Shown: piece after piece, positions 1 through 7,903 of the stretch
Layout of the letters: each line of letters opens with the position of its first letter
Position numbering within the stretch: the first letter of the stretch is position 1
Origin: Planctomycetota bacterium
Lineage (GTDB): Bacteria > Planctomycetota > J058
Length of the DNA stretch: 44,276 nucleotides
Reading direction: 5' to 3'
NCBI GenBank assembly: GCA_019636275.1
Contig: JAHBXY010000069.1
Location: 1 to 44,276, forward strand
Notes under the pieces: generated by a model
Database searches by the model: none
Told to the model about the DNA's origin: nothing
The model's input: the letters and a program-made list of their open reading frames with translations, nothing else
Made by a program: the position numbers and the translations under genes

Positions 1-1
1 C

Positions 2-1750
2 GACGCCGAGGCGCTCCTGTTCCACGCCGACCAGGCGCTGGCCCACGCCAAGCGCGAGGGGCCCGGGCGGGTGGTCGTGTGGGACGAGGCGCTGCGCGGC
101 TCGCGCGGGCGCGACCGGGTGGCGGGCGTCCTCACGGGCACGGCGTCGCGCGACTACCGGAACGTCCAGGCGCTGCTCGAGGCCGTGTCGACGGTCTCGC
201 GCCTGGCGCCGCTCGAGCAGACGCTCGAGGCGCTGCTCGAGCGCGTCGCCGACGTGACCGGCGCCGAGCGCGGGCTGGTGATCCTGCGCGAGGGCGACGG
301 CTGGCAGGTCGCGGCCGGGCACTGGAGCCGCCTGGCGAGCACGCCCGACGGGCGCAAGGGCGCGCCCATGCCGCCGACCGGCTTCGCCACCTCGGCCGTC
401 GAGGCGGCGATCGAGGCGGGCCGCGCCGTGCACCTCCTCGCCGAGGAGGAGGGCGCGCCGCCGATCTCGCCCAGCGCCGATCGCCTGGGGCTGCGCGCCG
501 TCCTCTGCGCGCCGCTCGTCGGCGAGGACGTGCCGGCGGGCGCCGTCTACGTCGACTCGCGCGACCCGCGGCGCTTCGACCCGCCGACGCTGGCCTTCTT
601 CGACGCGCTGGTGGCGGCCCTGGCCACGGCGCTGCGCAACGCCTCGCTCTACGACCGGCTGCGCGGGCGCGCCGAGCGCCTGGCCGCCGACGTCACCGGC
701 CGCGAGGCCGAGCTGGCGCGCGTGCGCCGGCGGCTGGAGAAGGCGCGCCCGCCCGAGCCCGCCGCGCGCGGCGACGCCTACGCCGGGATCGTCGGCTCCT
801 CGCCGTCGATGCAGGAGCTGTTCACGACGCTCCGCAGCCTCGAGGGCACGACGGTGCCGGTGGTGATCGAGGGCGAGAGCGGCACGGGCAAGGAGCTCGT
901 CGCGCGCGCGATCCACGCCCGCTCGCCGCGGGCGCAGGGGCCGCTGGTGGCGGTCAACTGCGGCGCGATCCCCGAGGCGCTCGTCGAGGCGGAGCTGTTC
1001 GGCCACGTGAAGGGCTCGTTCACCGGGGCGCACGCCGACCGGGCCGGCCTGATCGAGGCGGCCGACGGCGGGACGCTGTTCCTCGACGAGCTGGGCGAGC
1101 TGCCGCTCGACGCGCAGGCCAAGCTCCTGCGGGTGCTCGAGTCGGGCGAGGTGCGGCGCGTCGGCTCGGGCGACGTGCGCACGGTCGACGTGCGCGTGGT
1201 CGCCGCGACCAACCGCGACCTCAAGCGCGCGATCGTCGAGGGCGGCTTCCGCGAGGACCTGTTCTACCGGCTGGCCGTGTTCCGCCTGCGCCTGCCGCCC
1301 CTGCGCGAGCGGCCGCAGGACGTGCCGCGCCTCGTCGCCCACACCCTCACGACGCTCGGGCGCCCCGACGCGATCGTCGAGCCCGAGGCCATGCGCGTGC
1401 TCGTCGGCCGCCGCTGGCCCGGCAACGTGCGCGAGCTGAAGAACGTGCTCGAGCGCTCGCTGGCCCTGTCCGGCGGCGAGCGGATCGACACGGTGCACGT
1501 CACGCCGGAGGAGCCCGAGTCGGGCGGCGGCGGGTCGGGGCGCGACGAGGACCTCTACGACATCCCGCTGCAGGACGCGCGGGCGCTGTTCTCGCTGCGC
1601 TACGCGAAGCGGGCGATCGAGCGCGCCGACGGCTCGGTCCCCGAGGCGGCGCGCCGCTCGGGGGTCTCGCGCCAGACGTTCTACCGGGCGATCGCCGACG
1701 GCCAGCGCGTGCTCGAGGGCACGCCGGCCCCCGACGCCCAGGCCGAGTAG
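2..1750 (+). CDS. GGDEF-GAF-sigma54 AAA+ activator with Fis-type HTH, 5' truncated
   Basis: The open frame runs in from the left edge, so the true start lies outside. The first visible residues (LLFHADQALAHAKREGPGRV) look like the C-terminal end of a GGDEF domain (family pattern ADxALYxAK..GRNRV). A GAF-like sensor follows, encoded at about 160-660, then a short helical linker. The sigma-54 AAA+ module has Walker A GESGTGKE (about 874), GSFTGA in place of the usual GAFTGA sigma-54 contact loop (about 1015) and Walker B GGTLFLDE (about 1069). A C-terminal Fis-like helix-turn-helix (VPEAARRSGVSRQTFYRAI) ends the protein. Family knowledge: such proteins activate sigma-54 promoters by ATP hydrolysis. 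The GGDEF link is inferred from about 25 residues, so its cyclase activity cannot be judged. The stop is TAG. Confidence 0.9.
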   Translation, partial: DAEALLFHADQALAHAKREGPGRVVVWDEALRGSRGRDRVAGVLTGTASRDYRNVQALLEAVSTVSRLAPLEQTLEALLERVADVTGAERGLVILREGDGWQVAAGHWSRLASTPDGRKGAPMPPTGFATSAVEAAIEAGRAVHLLAEEEGAPPISPSADRLGLRAVLCAPLVGEDVPAGAVYVDSRDPRRFDPPTLAFFDALVAALATALRNASLYDRLRGRAERLAADVTGREAELARVRRRLEKARPPEPAARGDAYAGIVGSSPSMQELFTTLRSLEGTTVPVVIEGESGTGKELVARAIHARSPRAQGPLVAVNCGAIPEALVEAELFGHVKGSFTGAHADRAGLIEAADGGTLFLDELGELPLDAQAKLLRVLESGEVRRVGSGDVRTVDVRVVAATNRDLKRAIVEGGFREDLFYRLAVFRLRLPPLRERPQDVPRLVAHTLTTLGRPDAIVEPEAMRVLVGRRWPGNVRELKNVLERSLALSGGERIDTVHVTPEEPESGGGGSGRDEDLYDIPLQDARALFSLRYAKRAIERADGSVPEAARRSGVSRQTFYRAIADGQRVLEGTPAPDAQAE

Positions 1751-1880
1751 GCGCAACGCTTTCGAGGCGCTTCGGCCGGTCCGCCGCCGGTCCGTCGCGG
1801 TCCGAGGGCGGACCTCGCGACCACCCAATGCACGGCAGAAGCTGACCTTACGCTGCCGGTTCGTCGGTACGAGGCTCGCT

Positions 1881-1914
1881 TCCTCCTCCCCGCGGAAGGA
1901 AGGAGGAATCCTCC
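1881..1914 (+). promoter_or_regulatory. Strong Shine-Dalgarno inside a possible hairpin before the endopeptidase gene
   Basis: AGGAGG at 1901-1906 is an excellent ribosome-binding site for the ATG at 1915. It lies in a perfect short inverted repeat, GGAGG-AAT-CCTCC (1902-1914), that abuts the start codon. The upstream TCCTCCTCC at 1881-1889 could pair with the same GGAGG. The two alternative pairings could control ribosome access, but the 3-nt loop and short stems make this weak inference. The rest of 1751-1880 shows no recognisable feature. Confidence 0.4.
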
Positions 1915-2985
1915 ATGACGAACCCTCTCCCGACCTTGCCGGCGGGGCGTCGACGGTCGACGCCCCGCCGGCTTGCCCTCCCGCTCGCGGCCCTGTCGGT
2001 CGTGGCGGCCTGGACCCCCCCGGCCCTCGCGCAAGCGCTCCCGCAGGTCACGCCGACCCCGCGCACGCCCGCGCAGGTGACCGCCAGCGCGCTGAACGTG
2101 CGCACCGGCCCCGGGACGAGCTATCGGGTCCTCGGCTCGCTACCGCGCGGCACGCAGGTGGTGATCGTGGGTACCTCGGGCAACTGGCGGCAGATCGACC
2201 TCGGCGCCAACGGGCCGGGCTGGGTCTACTTCGCCTACCTCGAGCCGATTCCGGGGGCGGCCCCGACCGCTCCGGCGGCTCCAGCCGCTCCGGCGGCCCC
2301 GAACGCTCCGGCGGCCCCGGCGGCGCCTGGCACGACCACGGGGGCCAACAACAACCAGCTCGCCACCCTCCTGAACGGTCTGCGGTCTACCGGCACCAAC
2401 CAGTCGACGACGCCCGGGGCGACGTCGCCCGCCGCGACGACGCCCGGGGCGACGACGCCCGCCGCGACGACGCCCGGGGCGACGACGCCCGCCGCGACGA
2501 CGCCGGCGAACCTGCCCCCCTCGCCGCCGAGCCAGCCGAGCCAGATCAACAACACGCCCTCGAAGGCCGGCTACATCCAGCTCCCCGCGTCGGGGTCCGG
2601 CTACTACGGCTACCGCGGGGCGAACGCCCGCTGGGGCACGCCCCGCCTGGTCTACGGGATCGAGCGGATCGGGCGGCGCTTCGCCGGCTCGAACGCCGGC
2701 GACATGGGCGTCGGCGACCTGAGCCTGCAGAACGGCGGCCCGATCTCCGGCCACCGGAGCCACCAGACGGGGATCGACGTCGACGTGCGCCCGGTCCGCA
2801 CCGACAAGGCGAAGCAGCCGGTGACGATCAACGACCGGGAGTACAGCCAGCAGCACACGCGCACGCTGATCGGCCTGTTCCAGGCGGAGCTGCAGATCGC
2901 GCTGATCCTCTTCAACGACTCGAAGATCCCCGGCGTCCGTCACTGGCCGAACCACCACAACCACTTCCACGCCCGGGTGCGGTGA
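1915..2985 (+). CDS. Secreted SH3b + penicillin-insensitive murein endopeptidase (MepA/M74-like)
   Basis: 356 aa. A basic N-terminus followed by a hydrophobic stretch ending in PPALAQA forms a signal peptide (about 1-40). An SH3b domain follows (about 57-112, LNVRTGPGTSYRVLGSLP), typical of cell-wall binding. Next comes an Ala/Pro- and Thr/Pro-rich linker (about 115-205), part of it a 30-bp DNA tandem repeat. The C-terminal domain has the M74 zinc signature: H280-x2-H283 with GHRSHQTGIDVDV (D288, D290) and a terminal HHNHFH (H347-H352). Family knowledge: MepA-type LAS metalloenzymes cleave peptide cross-links in peptidoglycan. The start is fixed by AGGAGG at 1901. Export to the periplasm or outside is inferred from the signal peptide. 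Confidence 0.9.
   Translation: MTNPLPTLPAGRRRSTPRRLALPLAALSVVAAWTPPALAQALPQVTPTPRTPAQVTASALNVRTGPGTSYRVLGSLPRGTQVVIVGTSGNWRQIDLGANGPGWVYFAYLEPIPGAAPTAPAAPAAPAAPNAPAAPAAPGTTTGANNNQLATLLNGLRSTGTNQSTTPGATSPAATTPGATTPAATTPGATTPAATTPANLPPSPPSQPSQINNTPSKAGYIQLPASGSGYYGYRGANARWGTPRLVYGIERIGRRFAGSNAGDMGVGDLSLQNGGPISGHRSHQTGIDVDVRPVRTDKAKQPVTINDREYSQQHTRTLIGLFQAELQIALILFNDSKIPGVRHWPNHHNHFHARVR
2405..2503 (+). repeat. 30-bp in-frame tandem repeat (about 3.3 units) in the endopeptidase linker
   Basis: Units start at 2405, 2435 and 2465, with a partial unit from 2495. The second and third units are identical and the first differs by one or two bases. Each encodes ten residues, alternating TTPGA and TTPAA. 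The unit is a multiple of three, so copy-number change would alter linker length without a frameshift. Confidence 0.9.
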
Positions 2986-2989
2986 GGCC

Positions 2990-3268
2990 ATGAAGAAGAG
3001 CCGCCTGACCGTGCACGTCCTCCGTGAGCTGGGTGTCGCCTGCGCCGGCGCCGTCGTGGGCGCGGTGCTGGTCGGGGTGCTGACGCCTGCCCCCGAGGCG
3101 GCGGCGCCCCGGGCGGTGACGGCCGCCGCCTCGGCGCCCGCGCCGCGCGCAACGCGGCAGGTGGCCCTGCCGACCGCCGGCTGCGCGCACGGGACCCACA
3201 CGCCGGCGGCGGCGTCGCCGCGGCGGCCGAGGGCGAGGCGGACGCGGGCGGCCGCGCCATGGCGCTGA
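2990..3268 (+). CDS. Membrane-anchored N-terminal part of a HEAT protein, probably frameshifted
   Basis: It begins MKKSRLTVHVLRELG and has a hydrophobic segment at about residues 15-31, followed by an Ala/Pro-rich stretch. The ATG at 2990 lies just after the endopeptidase stop (2985). From about 3195 the frame turns to Arg/Pro-rich low-quality coding (repeated ccg/cgg/agg codons), while the frame of the next gene becomes the better one (gcc, ggc, gtc, gag, gac). The most economical reading is one membrane-anchored HEAT-repeat protein (2990-4050) with an indel or sequencing error at roughly 3190-3215. If the reading is correct as given, this is a separate 92-aa membrane peptide overlapping the next gene by 10 bp. 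Confidence 0.55.
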   Translation: MKKSRLTVHVLRELGVACAGAVVGAVLVGVLTPAPEAAAPRAVTAAASAPAPRATRQVALPTAGCAHGTHTPAAASPRRPRARRTRAAAPWR

Positions 3269-4050
3269 TCGACGTGGCCCTGGCCGCGCACCGGCGGGCG
3301 ATCGCCGAGGACGGCGACGCCTGCGAGGCCAACCAGGAGGCGGACGCCGCGCACGCCGCGCTCATGGCGGCCCTGCAGGAGGACCCGCGCACGGTCGAGC
3401 GCGTCGCGGGCCGCCTCCAGACCACGCGCGACCCGCTCGAGGCCGAGGTCCTGGCGGCGTTGCTCGGGCAGTTCGCCGACCCGGCCGTCGAGCAGGCGGC
3501 GCTGACCCTGGCCACCGGTCGCGGCGACCCGGCCCTGCGCGTCGTGGGCTTCGACCTGCTCGACGCGCTCGACCTGCCCTCGGCGCGGCCCGTCGCGCTG
3601 ACCGCGCTCGACCGCGAGGTCGACACGACCGTGCGCCGCGCCGCGATCCACGCCCTCCCGCCGCCGGACGGCGCCTCGATCACCGAGGCCGTCGAGGTGG
3701 TGAGCCGCCTGGCGCGCGTCGTCGGCCAGGACCCCGACCCCGAGACGCGGCGCCGCGCGGCGCGCGTCCTCGGCGACTGGAGCCACACGCCCGAGGCGCT
3801 CGAGACCCTCGTCGCCGCCCTGCGGCGGGACGCCGCCCCCGAGGTCCGCGCCGGCGCCGCCTTCGGGCTCGAGCTGGCCCGCAGCGCCGACCCGCGCGCC
3901 CGCGCGGCGCTGGTGTCGGCGCTCGAGGACGAGGACGACCTCGTGCGCGAGAACGCCTGGCGCGCGCTCGGCGCGGCCGCGCCGCTGTCGCCCGCCGAGC
4001 ACGCGGCGTGGGTGGCCTTCCGCGACGCGCGGGAGGCGGTCGGGAACTGA
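3259..4050 (+). CDS. HEAT-repeat (alpha-solenoid) protein
   Basis: 263 aa from the ATG at 3259. The same frame is open further upstream to at least 3181 without a clear start, which supports fusion with the 2990 frame. The sequence is a string of paired Ala/Leu-rich helices with HEAT/PBS-lyase-type motifs (DTTVRRAAIHAL, DPETRRRAARVLGDW, APEVRAGAAFGLE, DDLVRENAWRALG), probably six or more units over residues 40-250. Solenoids of this kind are protein-interaction scaffolds, and no catalytic motif is seen. The gene ends at the TGA that also opens the repeat at 4048. Confidence 0.75.
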   Translation: MALIDVALAAHRRAIAEDGDACEANQEADAAHAALMAALQEDPRTVERVAGRLQTTRDPLEAEVLAALLGQFADPAVEQAALTLATGRGDPALRVVGFDLLDALDLPSARPVALTALDREVDTTVRRAAIHALPPPDGASITEAVEVVSRLARVVGQDPDPETRRRAARVLGDWSHTPEALETLVAALRRDAAPEVRAGAAFGLELARSADPRARAALVSALEDEDDLVRENAWRALGAAAPLSPAEHAAWVAFRDAREAVGN

Positions 4051-4221
4051 CCGCGCTCACCGCTCGATCCGAGAGCGAAGCGAGCAGATCGAGCGGTGGC
4101 GCGCATCCCCGAGCGAAGGCCGCGAAGCGGCCGGAGCGAGGGCGACAGGTGCCTCACTGCGGATCGGAGCAAGGGTCCCGCGCCATGACGCGGACCCCCT
4201 GACAAGCGATGGCCGCTGTGA
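4048..4221 (+). repeat. Intergenic repeat family 1, copy A
   Basis: It begins exactly at the stop codon of the HEAT gene (TGACCGCGCTCACCGC) and ends in GGCCGCTGTGA. It matches 5851-5991 over most of its length. It contains a GGCCGC-GAA-GCGGCC hairpin and a nearly invariant stretch ending in TCACTGCGGATCGGAGCAAG. Copy A has an extra segment of about 30 bp at 4062-4096, itself an inverted repeat (CGCTCGAT/ATCGAGCG arms). The remaining spacer 4222-4372 holds only the SDR gene's leader and a small CCCTC/GAGGG inverted repeat. Confidence 0.8.
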
Positions 4222-4372
4222 GCCACTCCCGGCCCGCGGCCCTGACCGCCTCCTGGTCGGCACGGCGCATGCGTGCACCCCTCTGAGACCGGGGAGGGCG
4301 ACGACCGGGGCGGCGTCGGGCGAGACGCTGGCGGCGCCTCGGGACGCCCGCGACCCGGCGACGGAGGTGCGC

Positions 4373-5428
4373 GTGAAGGCCAGCGGCCGGCAGGGATGGT
4401 GGTCTGCCTACGGGGACCGGGGTCAGGTCGTCGTGATCACCGGCGCCTCGGCGGGCGTTGGGCGCGCCACCGCCCGCGCGTTCGCCGACCGCGGCGCGCG
4501 CGTCGGCCTGATCGCGCGCGGGGCCGAGCGCCTGCGCGCCGCGGCGCGCGAGGTGGAGGAGCGCGGCGGCGCCGCCCTGGTGCTCCCGCTGGACGTCGGC
4601 GACGCCGAGCGCGTCGAGGAGGCGGCGGCGCGGATCGAGGACACGTTCGGCCCGATCGACGTGTGGATCAACAACGCGATGACCACCGTCTTCGCGCCGG
4701 TCAGGGACATGACCGCGGACGAGTTCCGGCGCGTGACCGAGGTCACCTACCTGGGCTACGTGCACGGCACCCTCGCGGCGCTCCGGCGCATGCTCCCGCG
4801 CGACCGGGGGACGATCGTGCAGGTCGGGTCCGCGCTCGCCTACCGGGCGATCCCGCTGCAGAGCGCCTACTGCGCGGCGAAGCACGCGATCGAGGGCTTC
4901 ACCGAGTCGCTGCGCACCGAGCTCATGCACGACGGGTCCGGGGTCAAGGTGACGTCCGTGCACCTGCCGGCGGTGAACACGCCGCAGTTCGAGTGGGTCA
5001 AGTCGAAGATGCCCTGTCGGGCCCAGCCCGTGCCGCCGATCTACGAGCCCGAGGTCGCCGCGCGGGCGATCGCTTGGGCGGCGCATCACCCCGACCGTCG
5101 CGACCTCAAGGTCGGCTGGCCGACCCTGCGCGCGATCTTCGGCACGCGCATCGCGCCCGCCGTCGCCGACCGGGTCCTGGCGCGCTCGGGCGTCGAGGCG
5201 CAGCAGACCGACGAACCCGAGGACCCGACCCGGCCGCACAACCTGTGGCGGCCGGTCCCGGGCGACTTCGCCGCGCGCGGCCGCTTCAGCGACCAGGCCG
5301 CGCGCACCAGCCCGCTCACCTGGGCCAGCATGCACCGCGGCGCCGTGGCCGTGGCCGTGGGCGGCGCGGCGGCCGTGCTCGTCGCGGTCGCGGGTCGCCG
5401 GCTGCTCGGCGCCCCGCTGGACGGCTGA
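4373..5428 (+). CDS. Short-chain dehydrogenase/reductase with C-terminal membrane segment
   Basis: 351 aa from GTG 4373, chosen because GGAGG at 4363-4367 sits 5 nt upstream; the GTG at 4367 overlaps that site. Classical SDR features are present: cofactor loop TGASAGVG (from T23), an NNA motif after strand 4, catalytic S153 (VGSALAYRAI) and YxxxK (Y166, K170). After the Rossmann core there are about 90 extra residues ending in an Ala/Val-rich hydrophobic helix (AVAVGGAAAVLVAVAG) and a short basic tail, so the enzyme may be tail-anchored. The substrate cannot be told from sequence. It precedes the ASRT-like gene by 47 bp on the same strand, so co-transcription is likely. Confidence 0.9.
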   Translation: MKASGRQGWWSAYGDRGQVVVITGASAGVGRATARAFADRGARVGLIARGAERLRAAAREVEERGGAALVLPLDVGDAERVEEAAARIEDTFGPIDVWINNAMTTVFAPVRDMTADEFRRVTEVTYLGYVHGTLAALRRMLPRDRGTIVQVGSALAYRAIPLQSAYCAAKHAIEGFTESLRTELMHDGSGVKVTSVHLPAVNTPQFEWVKSKMPCRAQPVPPIYEPEVAARAIAWAAHHPDRRDLKVGWPTLRAIFGTRIAPAVADRVLARSGVEAQQTDEPEDPTRPHNLWRPVPGDFAARGRFSDQAARTSPLTWASMHRGAVAVAVGGAAAVLVAVAGRRLLGAPLDG

Positions 5429-5475
5429 CGCACGCGGGGGGGCGGGTCGGGGGGGCGACGAGGAGACGCGGACAC

Positions 5476-5853
5476 ATGCCTCGACCGATCGGACGGCGGC
5501 GCTGGGCCATCCCGGAGGGCTACATCCCGGCCTGGAGCACGGGCCCCGAGCCGCAGATGACCAGCCACGAGACGCTCTGCCTGCTCAACGCCTCGGACCA
5601 GGACGCGCACGTGGAGATCACGGCCTTCTTCGAGGGGCGCGACCCGTGCGGGCCGTATCGGCTCACGCTCCCCGCCCGGCGCACCAGGCACGTGCGCCTC
5701 AACGAGCTCGACGACCCCGAGCCGCTGCCGCGCGACACCGACTTCGCGACGGTGGTCGAGAGCGACCAGCCGATCGTGGTCCAGCACACGCGCCTCGACT
5801 CGCGCCAGGCCGCCAACGCGCTCATGACGACGCTGGCGTTCGCGGACGAGTGA
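5476..5853 (+). CDS. Sensory rhodopsin transducer (ASRT, PF07100-type) family protein
   Basis: 125 aa, the full length of the family. The sequence follows Anabaena sensory rhodopsin transducer closely: WAIPEGYIP near the N-terminus, GPEPQMTSHETLCLLNASD, HVEITAFF, GPYRLTLPARRTRHVRLN, then PIVVQHTRLDSRQAANAL. Family knowledge: ASRT is a small soluble tetrameric beta-sandwich protein that binds the rhodopsin in Anabaena. Relatives in organisms without rhodopsin have been proposed to bind small molecules such as sugars. No rhodopsin is encoded here. The neighbours are an SDR upstream and a GH15 hydrolase downstream, which fits a sugar-related role (inference). The stop codon TGA at 5851 is the first base triplet of repeat copy B. 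Confidence 0.92.
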   Translation: MPRPIGRRRWAIPEGYIPAWSTGPEPQMTSHETLCLLNASDQDAHVEITAFFEGRDPCGPYRLTLPARRTRHVRLNELDDPEPLPRDTDFATVVESDQPIVVQHTRLDSRQAANALMTTLAFADE

Positions 5854-5991
5854 CCGCGCTCACCGCGTGATGCGCATCCCCGCGCGAAGGCCGCGAAGCG
5901 GCCGGCGCGAGGGCGACAGGTGCGTCACTGCGGATCGGAGCAAGGCCGCGCTCCGCGACGTGGACGACGTCGCGAGGGACGGCCGCTGTGA
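5851..5991 (+). repeat. Intergenic repeat family 1, copy B
   Basis: Matches 4048-4221 from the stop codon (TGACCGCGCTCACCGC) through the GGCCGC-GAA-GCGGCC hairpin to GGCCGCTGTGA. It lacks the insert of about 30 bp found in copy A. Copies A and B bracket the SDR/ASRT gene pair as direct repeats 1.8 kb apart. The remaining bases to 6022 are the leader of the GH15 gene, with no obvious strong ribosome-binding site. Confidence 0.8.
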
Positions 5992-6022
5992 CCGCCCCGG
6001 GGGGGACGCGAGGACTCGGCCC

Positions 6023-7897
6023 ATGGCGTACCGCCCGATCGACGCGCACGGCCTGGTGGGGAACATGCACACGGCCGCGCTCGTCACGGACGACGGGTCG
6101 ATCGACTGGCTGTGCCTGCCGCGCTTCGACTCGCCCAGCGTGTTCGCGGCGCTGCTCGACGACGGCAAGGGCGGCTGCTTCCGCATCGAGCCCGACCTGC
6201 CCGACGTGGTGACGCGGCAGTTCTACCTGCCCGACACCAACGTCCTCGTGACGCGCTTCGTCTCGCCGGCGTGCCTCGCCGAGGTGATCGACTTCATGCC
6301 GGTCTCCCGCGCGCGGCACGGCAAGGCCACCCGGCCCGACCTCGTGCGCATGCTGCGGCTCGAGTACGGCCAGGGGACCTTCCGGCTCGAGTGCCGGCCG
6401 GCCTTCGACTACGCGCGGGCGCGGCACCGCGCCTCGAAGACCGACGGCGGGGTCGCCTTCGACGCGGGCCGGGGGCACCGGCTGACGCTCAGCAGCACGA
6501 CCCCGCTGGAGGTCGACGACGCGGGGGGCGCCGTCGCGCGGGTGCCGCTGGCCGCCGGGCAGACCGTGGTGCTCTCGCTCAACTGGGGCGACGACCTGCC
6601 CGAGCCCTACCGGCGCGTGACCCACGCCGAGGCGGACGACCTTCTCGTCGACACGATCGAGTACTGGCGGGCCTGGATCGGGCGCTGCACCTACGGCGGG
6701 CACTGGCAGGACCGCGTGCGGCGCTCGGCGCTGGCGCTCAAGCTGCTCACCTACGAGCCGACCGGCGCGATCGTCGCCGCGCCGACGACCAGCCTCCCCG
6801 AGTGGGTCGGTGGGTCGCGCAACTGGGACTACCGCTTCACGTGGCTGCGCGACGCCGCCTTCACGGTGTTCGCCCTCATGCGCATCGGCTTCACCGAGGA
6901 GGCCGCGCACTTCATGGCCTGGCTGGAGGAGCGCAGCCACGAGCTCGAGCCCGGGCGCATGCTCCGCCCGCTCTACGGGATCGACGGGCGCCACGAGACG
7001 GTCGAGGAGGAGCTCCCGCACCTCGAGGGCTACAAGGGGTCGCGGCCGGTGCGCATCGGCAACGCGGCCTACGACCAGCTCCAGCTGGACGTCTTCGGGA
7101 CGGTCATGGACGCGGCCTACCTGCACGACCGCCACGCCGCGCCGCTCTCGCACGGGCTGTGGCTCGAGCTGCGGCAGCTCGTCGACCGCGTCGCCCGCCA
7201 CTGGCGCGACACCGACCACGGCCCGTGGGAGGTGCGCAGCAAGACGCTGAACTTCACCTACTCGAAGGTCATGTGCTGGGTGGCGCTCGACCGCGGGCTG
7301 CGCCTGGCGCGCGACCGCGGGCTGCCGGCCGACGTCGACGGCTGGCGCCGCGAGCGCGACGCGGTCTACGAGGAGGTGATGAAGCGCGGCTGGGACCCGC
7401 GGCAGCGCACCTTCACGGCCGCCTTCGAGACCCCCGGCCTCGACGCCTCCTGCCTGATCTTCCCGATCGTCTCCTTCCTCGCCCCCAACGACCCGCTCAT
7501 GATCGACACCCTGCGGGCGATCGACCGGCCGAAGGCCATGGGCGGGCTCGTCTCCGACTTCATGGTCCACCGCTACGACACCGACGCGACCGACGACGGC
7601 GTCGGCGGCCCCGAGGGCGCGTTCAACATGTGCACCTTCTGGCTGGTCGAGGCGCTCACGAAGGCCGGGCGGAGCGACCACCGGCTCCTCGACCGCGCCC
7701 ACCTGATCTTCGACCGCGTCATGGGCGACGCCAACCACCTGGGCCTCTTCGCCGAGCAGACGAGCGCCAAGGGCGAGGCCCTGGGCAACTTCCCCCAGGG
7801 CCTCACGCACCTGTCGTTCATCACCGCCGCCTGCGAGCTCGACGGCGCGCTCGGGGCCCTGCGGACGGGCGAGACGCGGCCGGAGCGGGCGGTGTGA
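6023..7897 (+). CDS. GH15 family glycoside hydrolase (glucoamylase/trehalase-like)
   Basis: 624 aa from ATG 6023 (MAYRPIDAHGLVGN), the usual N-terminus and length of bacterial GH15 enzymes. Residues about 1-215 form the N-terminal beta domain (IDAHGLVGNMHTAALV, DGSIDWLCLPRFDSPSVF). The catalytic (alpha/alpha)6 barrel follows, with RNWDYRFTWLRDAAF. E403 in GPWEVR and E531 in GPEGAFNMCTFWLVEAL are the expected general acid and base. The family cleaves alpha-glucosidic bonds by inversion; in bacteria, members of this two-domain type include glucoamylases and trehalases, and sequence alone does not separate these. There is no signal peptide, so it is cytoplasmic. The last codons (PERAV-stop) lie in the 26-bp repeat also found at 18527. 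Confidence 0.93.
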   Translation: MAYRPIDAHGLVGNMHTAALVTDDGSIDWLCLPRFDSPSVFAALLDDGKGGCFRIEPDLPDVVTRQFYLPDTNVLVTRFVSPACLAEVIDFMPVSRARHGKATRPDLVRMLRLEYGQGTFRLECRPAFDYARARHRASKTDGGVAFDAGRGHRLTLSSTTPLEVDDAGGAVARVPLAAGQTVVLSLNWGDDLPEPYRRVTHAEADDLLVDTIEYWRAWIGRCTYGGHWQDRVRRSALALKLLTYEPTGAIVAAPTTSLPEWVGGSRNWDYRFTWLRDAAFTVFALMRIGFTEEAAHFMAWLEERSHELEPGRMLRPLYGIDGRHETVEEELPHLEGYKGSRPVRIGNAAYDQLQLDVFGTVMDAAYLHDRHAAPLSHGLWLELRQLVDRVARHWRDTDHGPWEVRSKTLNFTYSKVMCWVALDRGLRLARDRGLPADVDGWRRERDAVYEEVMKRGWDPRQRTFTAAFETPGLDASCLIFPIVSFLAPNDPLMIDTLRAIDRPKAMGGLVSDFMVHRYDTDATDDGVGGPEGAFNMCTFWLVEALTKAGRSDHRLLDRAHLIFDRVMGDANHLGLFAEQTSAKGEALGNFPQGLTHLSFITAACELDGALGALRTGETRPERAV

Positions 7898-7903
7898 GGC
7901 TCA
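7878..7903 (+). repeat. 26-bp exact direct repeat, left copy
   Basis: Identical over 26 bases to 18527-18552. Here it covers the last six codons and the stop of the GH15 gene plus 6 bp. In the right copy the same bases lie just beyond the 3' end of the fibronectin/NHL gene and end with that gene's stop codon (minus strand). The two copies bracket the protease/LysM cluster and lie 10.6 kb apart. Confidence 0.9.

Noticed and set aside
2405..2503. Possible CRISPR-like array of 30-bp repeats
   Set aside because: Units are contiguous without spacers and in frame inside a Thr/Pro linker. No cas genes are present.
5476..5853. A light-sensing system based on the ASRT homologue
   Set aside because: No rhodopsin, retinal-synthesis or signalling partner gene is visible nearby, and the family occurs widely without rhodopsin.
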